A DNA stretch of 64,000 bases from Azoarcus sp. Lineage in GTDB: Bacteria; Pseudomonadota; Gammaproteobacteria; Burkholderiales; Rhodocyclaceae. The stretch spans positions 18,975 to 82,974 of the forward strand of contig JAUVVG010000017.1 in the NCBI GenBank assembly GCA_030604735.1, in the 5' to 3' direction. The notes under the pieces are model-generated. The model did not search any database. It was not told the origin of the DNA and worked only from the letters and a program-made list of their open reading frames with translations. Position 1 is the first letter of the stretch. Every line of letters starts with the position of its first letter. Positions 52,114 through 61,861 of this stretch are shown here, one piece after another. Both the position numbers and the translations under genes were made by a program.

Positions 52114-53274
52114 ATGAACTACAAAAAAATGGCGCCAGCCTTGCGTTTTCTTGCGCTGACCTTCTTGCTATCCGCGCTGCTGGCCGGTTGCGGTGCCCCC
52201 GCATCATCGTCGGGCGCGGCCGGCGGCGGTGAGCGACCGCCGCCGGGGGTAAGCTTGCACACCGTGGCGTTGGCACCGGTCGAGATTCATGCGGATTTCA
52301 CCGGTCGGGTGCGTGGCGCGCGCGAGCTGGAAGTGCGTGCCCAGGTCGGGGGCATACTGGAAGCGCGGCTCTTCGTCGAAGGGCAAGCGATCGAGGCCGG
52401 TACGCCCATGTTCAGGATAGAGCGCGCGCCCTATGAAATCGCACTGCGTCGCGCCGAGGCCGACCTCGCCGATGCGCGGGCCAATCTCAGTCAGTCGCAG
52501 CGCGAATGGCGGCGGATCTCGGGCCTGTTCGAGCAGAACGCGACCAGCGAACGCGAGCGCGACCGGGCCTTGTCGCAGTACGAGCTGGCGCAGGCCGGGT
52601 TCGCCCAGCGCGAGGCCGGCGTCGCGCAGGCGCAATTGAATCTCGCCTATACCGACGTCAATGCACCGCTGACCGGCATCACCGGGCTGGAAACCCTGCC
52701 GGAGGGCAGTCTGGTCGAACGCGGTACCTTGCTGGCGACCCTGACCCAGCGCGACCCGGTGCATGTGTTGTTCTCGTTGCCGCAGAACGATGCGATCGCG
52801 CAGCGGATTCTGTCCCGGGTATCGGCGGATTCTGGCGAGGGCGAGCCGTTCGAGGCGACGATGTTGCTCGCCGACGGCAGTACATACCCGTTGGCCGGTG
52901 CGGTCGACTTCACCAGCCCGTCGGTCGACCCGCGTACCGGCACCACCAGTGCCCGGGCGGTGTTCCCGAATCCGGAAGCGCAGGTTCGGCCGGGGCAGTT
53001 CGTTCGGGTGCGGGTGCTTGGTGACCGTCTGGCCGAGGCTGCACGGATTCCGGCGGTGGCCGTGGTGCAGGGAAGCGACGGTCCGGCGGTCTATGTGGTC
53101 GATGAGGAATCGGTTGCGCGTCTGCGTGCGGTCACCCTGGGCCCAGTGGTGGCGGGCGAGCAGATCGTGATCGATGGGCTTGTCGACGGCGATCGGGTGG
53201 TGGTCAACGGCCAGGTCGCGTTGCGCGACGGGGCGGCGGTGACGGTCCGCAACGGTCAGCAGGGGGCGAACTGA
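52114..53274 (+). CDS. RND efflux periplasmic adaptor (membrane fusion lipoprotein)
   Basis: AcrA/MexA-like adaptor of 386 residues. Lipobox ALLAGC gives lipidated Cys26. The lipoyl/barrel-sandwich region is visible ([25 protein letters not shown] opening; [21 protein letters not shown]), then a coiled-coil hairpin (about 105-175, [19 protein letters not shown]). Beta-barrel and membrane-proximal domains follow ([21 protein letters not shown], then [11 protein letters not shown]). Its TGA overlaps the ATG of the pump gene by one base. First gene of the tripartite operon. Confidence 0.96.
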   Translation: MNYKKMAPALRFLALTFLLSALLAGCGAPASSSGAAGGGERPPPGVSLHTVALAPVEIHADFTGRVRGARELEVRAQVGGILEARLFVEGQAIEAGTPMFRIERAPYEIALRRAEADLADARANLSQSQREWRRISGLFEQNATSERERDRALSQYELAQAGFAQREAGVAQAQLNLAYTDVNAPLTGITGLETLPEGSLVERGTLLATLTQRDPVHVLFSLPQNDAIAQRILSRVSADSGEGEPFEATMLLADGSTYPLAGAVDFTSPSVDPRTGTTSARAVFPNPEAQVRPGQFVRVRVLGDRLAEAARIPAVAVVQGSDGPAVYVVDEESVARLRAVTLGPVVAGEQIVIDGLVDGDRVVVNGQVALRDGAAVTVRNGQQGAN

Positions 53275-56200
53275 TGCTGCGCTTCTTTATCGACAGGCCG
53301 ATCTTCTCATCGGTGCTGTCCATCCTGATCGTGATCGCCGGGCTGGTTTCGATGCGCACCTTGCCGGTCGAGCAGTATCCCAATGTGGTGCCGCCGCAGA
53401 TCGTCGTGCAGGCCAGTTACCCGGGCGCGAGCGCGCAGGTGCTGGCCGAGTCGGTCGCGGCGCCGCTGGAGCAGGAGATCAACGGCGTTGACGACATGAT
53501 CTACATGGAGTCGACCAGTACCGATTCCGGTTCGGTCCAGATCACCGCGACCTTCAACATCGGCACCGATCCCGACCAGGCCGCGATCAACGTCAACAAC
53601 CGGGTGCAGGCGGCCTTGTCGCGCCTGCCGCAACGGGTGCGCGACCAGGGCGTGCGGGTGCAGGCGCGCTCGACCAACATCCTGATGGTGCCGGTGCTGC
53701 AGTCGCCGGACCGGTCGCTCACGACGCTGGAAATCAGCAATTACGCGCTGCTCAATGTGCTCGACGAGTTGGTGCGCTTGCCCGGTGTCGGCGATGCCTC
53801 GCTGTTCGGGGCGCAGGACTATTCGATGCGGATCTGGTTGCGACCGGACATGCTGGCCGAGTATGGTCTGACCCCGTCGGACGTGGCGGCCGCCTTGCGT
53901 GAACAGAACGCCCAGTTCGCGGCCGGCAGTCTCGGTGCCCAGCCGTCACCGGCCGACCAGGCATTCACCCTGGCGGTATCGACCCGCGGGCAACTTCGCA
54001 CCGCCGAGGAGTTCGAGAACATCATCCTGCGGGCCGACGGCCAGGGCGGGGTGTTGCGGCTGGGTGATGTCGCGCGCGCCGAGCTCGGCGCGGTGAACTA
54101 CGCCTTCTCGGCGACCTACAACGGCCAGCCGGCAGTGCCGATGGGCGTGTATCTGCAGCCGGGCGCGAATGCCTTGTCCACCGCGGAGGCGGTGCGGACC
54201 ACGCTGGCCGAGATGTCGGCCCGCTTTCCGGCCGGACTGGAGGTGGCGATTCCCTACGACACCACCGAGTTCGTCGACATTTCCATCCGTGAAGTCGTGA
54301 CGACCTTGCTGATCGCGGTGGTGCTGGTCGTGATCGTGACCTTCATGTTCCTGCAGCATATCCGCGCGACATTGATCCCGGTCGCGGCGATTCCGATCTC
54401 GCTGATCGGCACCTTCGCCGGGATGCAGGCGTTCGGCTTCTCGGTGAATTTGCTGACCTTGTTCGGGCTGGTGCTCGCGATCGGCATCGTCGTCGATAAC
54501 GCGATCATCGTGATGGAGAACGTCGAGCGCCTGATGCACGAGAAAGGCATGAAGGCCTATGAAGCGTCGGTCGAGACCATGCAACAGGTATCCGGCGCGG
54601 TGATCTCGTCCACGCTGGTGCTGGTCGCGGTCTTCGCGCCGGTGGTCTTTCTGGGCGGCCTGTCGGGCGAGCTCTATCGGCAGTTCGCGGTGACGATCGC
54701 GGTGTCGGTGGTGGTGTCGGGGGTGGTTGCGCTGACGCTGACGCCGGCGATGTGCGCGCTGCTGCTGGACAAGGAGCCCAAGGAGCTGGCCGCGCCGTTC
54801 CGCCTGTTTAACAGGATTTTCGACGCGATTACGAACGTCTTTGTCGCAATGGTGCGTTTCCTGTTGCGCCATGCGCTGATCGGCGTGGTGCTTTTTGCCG
54901 GTGTGATCGGCGCTACCGTCGTGGTCCTCGATCGCTTGCCGGCCGGTCTGGTGCCGGCCGAGGACCAGGGCGTGGCGCTGGCCGTATATCAGCTTCCGGC
55001 CAGCGCCGCCTTGCCGCGTACCGAGGCAGTGCGCGACCGCCTGGCGCAGCAGTTGATCGGGCTGGACGAAGTGCAGGACTTCACCTCCTTCGCCGGCTTC
55101 GACATCATCGCCGGGGCGCTCCGCACCAATGCCGGGGTCGGTTTCGTCAATCTCGCGGACTGGAAGGACCGGACCGGACCCGGGCAGGATGCGCAGGCCA
55201 TGGCCGGGCGGGTGATGGGCATCGGGGCCGGCATCGACGAAGCCAACATCTTCGCATTCACGCCGCCGCCCATACAGGGCTTGTCCCTGACCGGTGGCGT
55301 AGAGGGCTATCTGCAGTATCGGGGTGACCTCACCGCGCAGGAACTGGCCGAACTGGCCGGTCGCTTTGCGGCGGCGGCCAATGCCCGCCCCGAGCTGGTG
55401 AACGTGCGCGCCACCCTGGACCCGAACATTCCGCGCTACCGGGCCGAGGTGGACCGGGAACAGGCGCGTGCGACCGGAGTGCCGATCAACCAGATCTTCG
55501 AGGCGATGCAGAGCACCTTCGGCTCGCTCTATGTCAACGATTTCACCCTTGCCGGGCGCAACTGGCAGGTCAACCTGCAATCCGAAGGCGAGTTCCGCAG
55601 CCAGCCAGAAGACCTGCGGCGCGTCTTCGTGCGCTCCGAGAACAACGAGATGGTGCCCCTGAGCGCGCTGGTCGAATTGCAGCGCACCACCGATGCCGAC
55701 ATCCTCAACCGCTACAACCTGTTCGCGTCGGCCAAGGTGCTCGGTGACCCGGCCCCGGGCTATACCAGCGGGCAGGCCAAGCAGGCGATGGAGGAGGTGG
55801 CGGCCGAGGTGCTCGGGGGCGAAGCCATGATCGGCTGGATCGGGGAAGCCTACCAGCTGGATGCCGCCGCAGGGGCGGGCATGGCCGCCTTCGGCATGGG
55901 TTTGCTGATGGTGTTCCTGATCCTGGCGGCGCAGTACGAACGCTGGACGCTGCCGCTGGCGGTTGCGGTGGCCGTGCCCTTCGGTGTTTTGGGGGCGGCG
56001 CTGTCGGTGTGGTTGTCGGGCTATCCGAACGACATCTACTTCCAGGTAGGCCTGCTGGTCTTGATCGGGCTGGCGGCTAAGAACGCGATCCTGATCGTCG
56101 AGTTCGCGGCGCAGAACCGGGCGGCCGGGATGAGTGCGTTCGAAGCCGCACTCGCCGCCGCGCAGCAGCGTTTTCGCGCGATCATGATGACCGCGCTGAC

Positions 56201-56405
56201 CTTCATCATCGGCAGTCTGCCGCTGGTCTTCGCCACCGGCGCCGGGGCGGCGAGCCGACAGGAGATCGGTACCGTCGTGGTCGGCGGCATGGTGGCCGCG
56301 AGCACGCTGGCACTGTTGTTCGTCCCGTTGGGCTACATGTTGCTCGAGAACCTGAGCGGCAAATTGCGCGGCAAGCGCGCTTCCGAGGAGCCCCGCCATG
56401 TTTGA
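53274..56405 (+). CDS. RND multidrug efflux inner-membrane pump (HAE1 family)
   Basis: Proton-driven trimeric AcrB-like transporter of 1043 residues with 12 expected helices and two periplasmic loops. It opens [20 protein letters not shown]. In helix 4 the proton-relay pair of AcrB (Asp407-Asp408) appears here as Asp408-Asn409 ([18 protein letters not shown]). The helix-10 lysine is present (Lys936 in [11 protein letters not shown]). The Asn is therefore a departure from the classic two-Asp site, though a DN pair is known in some other RND groups. It overlaps both neighbours (one base upstream, eight downstream), so stoichiometric expression is likely. Multidrug substrates are inferred from family. 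Confidence 0.96.
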   Translation: MLRFFIDRPIFSSVLSILIVIAGLVSMRTLPVEQYPNVVPPQIVVQASYPGASAQVLAESVAAPLEQEINGVDDMIYMESTSTDSGSVQITATFNIGTDPDQAAINVNNRVQAALSRLPQRVRDQGVRVQARSTNILMVPVLQSPDRSLTTLEISNYALLNVLDELVRLPGVGDASLFGAQDYSMRIWLRPDMLAEYGLTPSDVAAALREQNAQFAAGSLGAQPSPADQAFTLAVSTRGQLRTAEEFENIILRADGQGGVLRLGDVARAELGAVNYAFSATYNGQPAVPMGVYLQPGANALSTAEAVRTTLAEMSARFPAGLEVAIPYDTTEFVDISIREVVTTLLIAVVLVVIVTFMFLQHIRATLIPVAAIPISLIGTFAGMQAFGFSVNLLTLFGLVLAIGIVVDNAIIVMENVERLMHEKGMKAYEASVETMQQVSGAVISSTLVLVAVFAPVVFLGGLSGELYRQFAVTIAVSVVVSGVVALTLTPAMCALLLDKEPKELAAPFRLFNRIFDAITNVFVAMVRFLLRHALIGVVLFAGVIGATVVVLDRLPAGLVPAEDQGVALAVYQLPASAALPRTEAVRDRLAQQLIGLDEVQDFTSFAGFDIIAGALRTNAGVGFVNLADWKDRTGPGQDAQAMAGRVMGIGAGIDEANIFAFTPPPIQGLSLTGGVEGYLQYRGDLTAQELAELAGRFAAAANARPELVNVRATLDPNIPRYRAEVDREQARATGVPINQIFEAMQSTFGSLYVNDFTLAGRNWQVNLQSEGEFRSQPEDLRRVFVRSENNEMVPLSALVELQRTTDADILNRYNLFASAKVLGDPAPGYTSGQAKQAMEEVAAEVLGGEAMIGWIGEAYQLDAAAGAGMAAFGMGLLMVFLILAAQYERWTLPLAVAVAVPFGVLGAALSVWLSGYPNDIYFQVGLLVLIGLAAKNAILIVEFAAQNRAAGMSAFEAALAAAQQRFRAIMMTALTFIIGSLPLVFATGAGAASRQEIGTVVVGGMVAASTLALLFVPLGYMLLENLSGKLRGKRASEEPRHV

Positions 56406-57942
56406 GCGACTGACTAGCGGCGTAGCCGTTCTGTTACTGACCGGCTGCGCCAGCTTCATTCCCTACCCCACCCCGGACATGAGTCTGCCGGCGCAATGGC
56501 CGCAACAGGCGGTGCTCGTTGCCCAGGCCGACTCGGCCCATGACTGGCGGCGCTGGTGGCAGTCCTTCGGGGACCCCGAGCTGGACCGTCTGGTCGAGCG
56601 GGCACAGGCCGGCAATGACGATGTTCGGCTGCAGATGGCGCGAGTCGAGGAAGCACGTGCGCGACTGGGGCTGGCACGGGCCGAACAGTGGCCTTCGGTC
56701 GGCGTCCAGGCCGACGCGGCACGGTTGCGTCAGGCCGGCGAGACGCTGGGCCTGGGGGATGCGCGCGGTCCGGTGCGCAACAACTTCTCGCTGGCCGGGT
56801 TGCTTGGATACGAACTCGACCTCTGGGGCCGGCTGGCGCGCGAGCGCGATGCCGCCGAGGCGCTGCTCAACGAGAACCTGTTCGTCCGCGATGCCTTGCG
56901 ACTTGCTGTGATCACCGACGTGGTCACTACGTACTTCAATCTGCGTAGCGCGCAATTGCAACAGGACATCGTGAGCGAGACCTTGCAGACCCGCGAGGAA
57001 GCGCGGCGGATCGAGCAGATTCGCTTCGAAGCCGGTGAGACCGATGAACTGACCTACAGCCAGGCCAGGTCGGAACTCGCGACCACGCGCGCGCAACTGC
57101 CGCTGATCGAGGGGCAGGTACGACGGCTGGAAAGTGCGCTTGGGGTCTTGGTGGGCCTGGATCCGGCCGAATTGTTCGCCGACCGCATCGTGTCTGCGGG
57201 CAAGCTAGACGCGCTGGTCGAACCGGAGCGGATTCCGTCGGACCTCCCGTCCGAGCTGTTGAGCCGCCGGCCCGATCTTCAGGCCGCCATGGCCGCGCTG
57301 GATGCAGCCTCGGCACGGGTCGATGTGGCCGAAACCGCCCGTTTGCCCAGCATCAATCTGGGTTTGCTGCTCGGGGCGACCACGCTCCAGTTCGGTGACC
57401 TGTTCTCGGCTGGCGCCGAGACCTGGAACGCGGGGGCCTCGCTGACCACGCCCTTGTTCGATTTCGGGCGCAACCGTGCCCGGGTGGAGACGGCCGAGGC
57501 GCAGCGCACGCAAGCTGCGATCCGTTACCAGGCCGTGGTTCGCAACGCATTCGCCGAGGTTCGCGATGCCTTGTCGTTCTACGATACCAGTGGGGCCAGG
57601 CTGGAGGCGACCCGCGAGCAGGTGGAGGTGGTTGCCAGAACCCGCGAGCTGGCCGAGTTGCGTTATCGTGAGGGCTCGATCGGCATGATCGAGCGGCTGG
57701 ACGCTCAGCGTGCGCTGTTGGCGGCAGAGCTCGCGTATGCCGGGGCGCGCAGCGATCGTCTGGTTGCGACCGCGACCTTGTTCAAGGCACTCGGGGGCGG
57801 GTGGGTGCGAGGTGATGAGGCACAAGGTAATGGCGTCCGCGGTGCTGGGGCCCAAGTTGATGGCGTACATGCCGAGGGGGCAAGAACCGCTCCCGACGAG
57901 ATCCACGGGAGTGGCGCCGGCGGTGGCCCGATTCAACGATAA
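56398..57942 (+). CDS. Outer-membrane efflux channel, NodT/TolC family lipoprotein
   Basis: A 514-residue outer-membrane factor. The lipobox LLLTGC places lipidated Cys17. Two OEP repeats are evident: the first starts at [17 protein letters not shown], the second near [22 protein letters not shown], with the inner helical periods typical of OprM. The canonical end (LFKALGGGW) is followed by an unusual tail of about 45 residues rich in Gly and Ala ([20 protein letters not shown]). Third gene of the operon, overlapping the pump gene by eight bases. Confidence 0.95.
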   Translation: MFERLTSGVAVLLLTGCASFIPYPTPDMSLPAQWPQQAVLVAQADSAHDWRRWWQSFGDPELDRLVERAQAGNDDVRLQMARVEEARARLGLARAEQWPSVGVQADAARLRQAGETLGLGDARGPVRNNFSLAGLLGYELDLWGRLARERDAAEALLNENLFVRDALRLAVITDVVTTYFNLRSAQLQQDIVSETLQTREEARRIEQIRFEAGETDELTYSQARSELATTRAQLPLIEGQVRRLESALGVLVGLDPAELFADRIVSAGKLDALVEPERIPSDLPSELLSRRPDLQAAMAALDAASARVDVAETARLPSINLGLLLGATTLQFGDLFSAGAETWNAGASLTTPLFDFGRNRARVETAEAQRTQAAIRYQAVVRNAFAEVRDALSFYDTSGARLEATREQVEVVARTRELAELRYREGSIGMIERLDAQRALLAAELAYAGARSDRLVATATLFKALGGGWVRGDEAQGNGVRGAGAQVDGVHAEGARTAPDEIHGSGAGGGPIQR

Positions 57943-57960
57943 CGACAATACGATTGAAAC

Positions 57961-58608
57961 ATGGTGAGACGAACCAAGGCCGAGGCCGAAGCGACCCGGG
58001 AAGCGATGCTGGATGCGGCCGAGGCGGTCTTCCTCGAGCAGGGCGTGTCCGGCGCCACCCTGGAGCAGATCGCCCGCCGGGCCGGTTTGACCCGGGGCGC
58101 CTTCTACTGGCACTTCAAGAACAAGGCCGAGTTGCTGCTCGCGATGCGGCAGCGGGTGGATGACCCGATGTGGGAATGGTTCGGCCAGCGCCGTGAGGAG
58201 TTGTCGGACGACCCGATCGGTCTGATGCAGGAGGGCTGCCGGCGGGTGTTGTGCAGGATGCAGTCCGATGCCCGCTATCGCAATGTCCATGCAATATTCC
58301 TGACCCGCTGCGAGATGACCGATGCCACGCTTTCCGAATACGGAAGGATCTTCGAGAGCGAGGACGAGCATTTCGATGTGATCGAGGCCGACTTCGATCG
58401 TGCCCGAGCCCTTGGCCAGGTCCGCTCCGATGTCTCCCCGCGTGTCGCGGCGCTGGGATTGTATTCCCTGATGCAGGGTATCTGTCTGGGCTGGCTGCGC
58501 TCGACGGAACGCTTCGACATCACGGCCGATGGGAGCACAATGCTGGCAGCCTACTTCCGTGGCCTCGAACCGGATCGTGGCGCAGCGTCCGTTGGAGCAG
58601 CCTCTTGA
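57961..58608 (+). CDS. TetR-family transcriptional repressor (AcrR/TtgR-like)
   Basis: A 215-residue repressor. The N-terminal helix-turn-helix (residues about 10-55) reads MLDAAEAVFLEQGVSGATLE followed by QIARRAGLTRGAFYWHFKNK, very close to AcrR/TtgR. The ligand-binding C-terminal half is variable, with a hydrophobic helix VAALGLYSLMQGICLGWLR. It follows the outer-membrane channel gene by 18 bases in the same direction, so it is probably the last gene of the operon it controls. This autoregulated layout differs from the divergent acrR-acrAB arrangement. The palindrome in the operon's promoter fits as its operator. Confidence 0.92.
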   Translation: MVRRTKAEAEATREAMLDAAEAVFLEQGVSGATLEQIARRAGLTRGAFYWHFKNKAELLLAMRQRVDDPMWEWFGQRREELSDDPIGLMQEGCRRVLCRMQSDARYRNVHAIFLTRCEMTDATLSEYGRIFESEDEHFDVIEADFDRARALGQVRSDVSPRVAALGLYSLMQGICLGWLRSTERFDITADGSTMLAAYFRGLEPDRGAASVGAAS

Positions 58609-58761
58609 TTCGATGACTCCATTCGGGCTGGGCTTGGCTCAGCCCCAGGTCGGCACTGCGGCTAGACAAGCTCAGTGCGGACACGAACGGGATGTTCCGG
58701 AGCTGGGGGCTGGATTGGGCTGGGTAGGCCGGCTGCCGGTGCTCGCGCGTCCCTGAACCGA

Positions 58762-59841
58762 TCAGCGGGCCGAGCTGAGGATGGCGGAGGGGATTGCGTC
58801 CAGCGGCAGCACCCGGTCTACCGCACCGAGCTTGATCGCTTCCTTGGGCATGCCGAACACGACGCAGGTTGATTCGTCTTCGGCGATGGTGGTCGCGCCG
58901 GCATCATGCATTTCCTTCAGGCCGCGGGCGCCGTCGTCACCCATGCCGGTCATGAGCACGCCAAGGGCGTTGCGGCCGGCGAACTTGGCACAGGAGCGGA
59001 ACAGCACATCGACCGACGGACGGTGGCGGTTCACCAACGGGCCGTCGATCACCTCCACCGTGTATTGCGCGCCGCTTCTGGCCAGCATCATGTGTTTGCC
59101 GCCGGGGGCGATCAACGCCCGTCCGGCGATCACCCGGTCACCATGGCGTGCTTCACGGATCTCCATGTCGCACAGGCTGTTGAGCCGGTCTGCGAACATC
59201 GCGGTGAATTTCTCCGGCATGTGCTGCACGATCACGATGCCCGGGGTGACCGCGGGCAGGCAGGTCAGCACCCGCTCCAATGCCTGGGTGCCGCCGGTCG
59301 AGGTGCCGATCGCGACGATATGTTCGGTGGTCTGGACCATTCTCGCGCCACTGCCCAGGCCGGCGTCGATGACCGCGTCCGCACTCAGTTTTGGCCGCGG
59401 CATCGATGCAGCGCCCGCGCCGGAGAGTTTGCGCACGTTCGAGCGGGCGGCCGCCTTGACTGCCTGGACCACGTCGTTGGCGCTGTCGGTGAGGAACTGC
59501 TTGACCCCGATCTTGGGTTTGGTGATCACCGCAACCGCACCGGACGAGAGCGCGTTCATCGTGGCTTCGGCGCCGGTTTCGGCCAGCGATGAGCAGATCA
59601 CCACCGGTGTAGGGCGTTCGGCCATGATCTTCTTCAGAAAGGTCAGGCCGTCCATTCGCGGCATCTCGATATCGAGCACGATGACATCCGGCCACTGCCG
59701 TTGCATGTGGTTGATCGCGAACAGCGGATCGGAGGCCGCGCCTATGACCTCGATGCCGGGGTCGCGCTGCAGCATCTGGGTCACTACCTGCCGAACCACG
59801 GCAGAGTCGTCGACGATCAGCACCTTGATCTTGTCAGTCAT
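58762..59841 (-). CDS. cheB: Chemotaxis protein-glutamate methylesterase/glutamine deamidase
   Basis: Demethylates and deamidates chemoreceptors when phosphorylated by CheA. It has 359 residues from the ATG at 59841 ([16 protein letters not shown]). The receiver has acidic Asp11-Asp12 and phospho-acceptor Asp57 ([11 protein letters not shown]). After a linker, the esterase domain has Ser181 ([10 protein letters not shown]), His207 ([12 protein letters not shown]) and Asp302 (GMGDDGARG). It overlaps the upstream cheD by eight bases and is the last gene of the module in this window. Confidence 0.97.
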   Translation of the reverse strand: MTDKIKVLIVDDSAVVRQVVTQMLQRDPGIEVIGAASDPLFAINHMQRQWPDVIVLDIEMPRMDGLTFLKKIMAERPTPVVICSSLAETGAEATMNALSSGAVAVITKPKIGVKQFLTDSANDVVQAVKAAARSNVRKLSGAGAASMPRPKLSADAVIDAGLGSGARMVQTTEHIVAIGTSTGGTQALERVLTCLPAVTPGIVIVQHMPEKFTAMFADRLNSLCDMEIREARHGDRVIAGRALIAPGGKHMMLARSGAQYTVEVIDGPLVNRHRPSVDVLFRSCAKFAGRNALGVLMTGMGDDGARGLKEMHDAGATTIAEDESTCVVFGMPKEAIKLGAVDRVLPLDAIPSAILSSAR

Positions 59842-60385
59842 GCCTGTCCTGTTGCTTGCTGGCCAGCGCGTCACGCCCGCCCGGAAATTTTAGCCAGACG
59901 TCGCCACTGACCAGATCGAACACCAGCTTGCGATGTCCTTGTCCGCCGAGATGCCGGGAACGGATCGTCACCCGCTCGGCCGCGAGCAGGGTCTCGACCG
60001 CCTCGATGTTGCGCTTGCCGATCTCCATCACGGCGGTGCGTTTCTCGCTGGAGTCGAACATGTCGCCGCCCCCGAAAACCTTCGCATGGTACTCGCAAAG
60101 CCGCGAGCCGAACTGCTCGGCCTCGGCGTGGAACAGCATGATCGCCTCGTCGGCATAGCGGGGATCCAGCGATTCCGTGGCCGGTCCGGTAGGGAGCTTG
60201 CTACGATCCCGCCGCGGCAGCACGATGTGGGCGAGCCCGCCGATATGCCTGACCGGGTGCCAGACGCACAAGGCGACGCAGGAGCCGAGCAAGGTGGTCA
60301 GCCTGACCGCACCGTCACCGAACCAGTGCTCGCCGAGACCGACCGCGATCCATTCGAAGTCATCGACACAGGCGTGCGTGGTCAC
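59834..60385 (-). CDS. cheD: Chemoreceptor glutamine deamidase CheD (copy 1)
   Basis: Converts receptor glutamines to glutamates; may also bind CheC or receptors. It has 183 residues. The cysteine-protease-like triad equivalents are Thr30, Cys36 and His53 ([20 protein letters not shown]). [10 protein letters not shown] is the second conserved motif. Its ATG overlaps the cheR stop (ATGA), and its 3' end overlaps cheB by eight bases. It is one of two CheD proteins that flank CheR. Confidence 0.94.
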   Translation of the reverse strand: MTTHACVDDFEWIAVGLGEHWFGDGAVRLTTLLGSCVALCVWHPVRHIGGLAHIVLPRRDRSKLPTGPATESLDPRYADEAIMLFHAEAEQFGSRLCEYHAKVFGGGDMFDSSEKRTAVMEIGKRNIEAVETLLAAERVTIRSRHLGGQGHRKLVFDLVSGDVWLKFPGGRDALASKQQDRHD

Positions 60386-61200
60386 TGCTTGAACTCGGAG
60401 TAACAGTACAGCGTCGGCCGCATCGCGACCAGATCGTCGGTCAGTCCGTTCAGTGTTTCGGAATGGCCGATGATGAAGACGCCATCCCGGCGCAGGTGGG
60501 GCAGCATGTTCCTGACCACCTTGCGCTTGGTGTCGTTATCGAAATAGATCATCACGTTGCGCAGGAAGATCACGTCGAACTCGCCCAGGCCACGGCCATC
60601 CAGATCGATCAGGTTGAGCTGCCTGAACGTGATCCGTTCGCTCAGGCGGGGGGTCACCATGAAGTTGCCAGCCTGTTCACGCACGCCCTTGAGGCAGTAC
60701 TTCTTGAGCAGGGCTTCGCTGATGCCGCTGCCGCGCTCCATCGGAAACAAACCGGTGCGGGCGCGGTCGAGAATGGTCAGGCTGATGTCGGACGCGACGA
60801 TCTCCCAGGGAGCGGACAGACCCAGGGTTTCGGCAAGCACCATGGCGATGGTGTAGGGCTCCTCACCCGATGAACAGGCGCCGCTCCAGACTCGGAAGTT
60901 CGAACCGCGGCGCTTGGCGGCGAACTTGGCCAGAAAGTCGAAATGGGCCGGTTCGCGAAAGAAATAGGTCTCGTTGGTCGTCAGCAGATCGACCATCATT
61001 TGCAGCTCGTCCGGATGCTCGCCGCTGGAGAGCATCCGGTAGTAGTCACCGAAGCTGGACAGCCCGTAGTGACGCAGGCGCTTTCCGAGTCGGCCGACCA
61101 TCAGGACCTTCTTGTTGTCGCCCATGCTGATGCCGGCGAGCCGGTAGATCAGTCGCTGGAACAGGCCGAATTCGCGATCGGTGAGTTGTACGTTTTCCAT
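60382..61200 (-). CDS. cheR: Chemoreceptor methyltransferase
   Basis: Methylates glutamates on MCPs using S-adenosylmethionine. It has 272 residues. The N-terminal helical domain (FGLFQRLIYRLAGISMGDNKK) is followed by the SAM-binding core (VWSGACSSGEEPYTIAMVL) and the ETYFFREP motif. FDVIFLRNVMIYFDNDTK is the conserved product-side motif. It overlaps the downstream cheD and starts 21 bases after the upstream cheD. The MCP in this window lacks a C-terminal pentapeptide tether, so CheR should bind it directly. Confidence 0.97.
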   Translation of the reverse strand: MENVQLTDREFGLFQRLIYRLAGISMGDNKKVLMVGRLGKRLRHYGLSSFGDYYRMLSSGEHPDELQMMVDLLTTNETYFFREPAHFDFLAKFAAKRRGSNFRVWSGACSSGEEPYTIAMVLAETLGLSAPWEIVASDISLTILDRARTGLFPMERGSGISEALLKKYCLKGVREQAGNFMVTPRLSERITFRQLNLIDLDGRGLGEFDVIFLRNVMIYFDNDTKRKVVRNMLPHLRRDGVFIIGHSETLNGLTDDLVAMRPTLYCYSEFKQ

Positions 61201-61221
61201 TGCGTGCTGCGGGTCCCGTGA

Positions 61222-61812
61222 TCAGAACAGTTCGACGTTGGATGAGGGCGGACGCTTGACAAGGGACTCCGCATACGCGTTTTCCTCGCGTGCGATCTCC
61301 TGACTGGTGATCATCGTGGTCGGGATCCGCTTGCAGTACGCGTCGCCCAAGGCCGGCACGAAGATGACCTTGCGCGACCAAGGCCCGAGGAAGTCGGACG
61401 CAATCAGTTCGATCCGCTCCCGCTCCAGCCATTGCTGGGCGAACTCGGCATTGCGCCGGCCGATTCCGGCCGAGGCCATGCCGCTGATGATGGTGCCGCC
61501 GCCGAAGGCCTTGGCCTTGATTCGGGTGCGGGTCGCGCCGCGGGTCAGCAGGCCGTTGAGCAGGACTGCCATCGCGTAGTCGCCGGACAACACCGTGTCG
61601 ATCTCGGCATTGTCCTGGCGCTTCTTCATGTTCGGCAGCATGAAATGGTTCATGCCGCCGATTTGCAGCTTCTCGTCATACAGGCAGACCGCGACGCAGG
61701 AGCCGAGCAGGGTCGAGATCGGACGGTCGCGATCGACTTGCCACTCGCCCGGTGAGATGTTCATCGCCATACGTTCCATCTCGAGCGGAGACAGATGCTG
61801 CCAGTCGCTCAT
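61222..61812 (-). CDS. cheD: Chemoreceptor glutamine deamidase CheD (copy 2)
   Basis: A second CheD, 196 residues, only distantly similar to copy 1. It keeps catalytic Cys39 and His56 ([20 protein letters not shown]) and the KAFGGGTII motif. At the position of the Thermotoga Thr21 it has Ser33. It carries extra N-terminal (SDWQHLSPLEMERMAMNISP) and C-terminal (SQEIAREENAYAESLVKR) segments. It lies between the MCP and cheR. The two CheDs may act on different receptors or sites. Confidence 0.93.
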   Translation of the reverse strand: MSDWQHLSPLEMERMAMNISPGEWQVDRDRPISTLLGSCVAVCLYDEKLQIGGMNHFMLPNMKKRQDNAEIDTVLSGDYAMAVLLNGLLTRGATRTRIKAKAFGGGTIISGMASAGIGRRNAEFAQQWLERERIELIASDFLGPWSRKVIFVPALGDAYCKRIPTTMITSQEIAREENAYAESLVKRPPSSNVELF

Positions 61813-61861
61813 ATCAAGGAATCCGGTCGGAGGCGAACGCTGCCTGTGGGTGGGTGTGCAG

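Noticed and set aside
53946..56459. An 837-residue open frame antisense to the RND pump gene
   Set aside because: A GC-driven shadow frame; the pump gene is complete and conserved on the plus strand.
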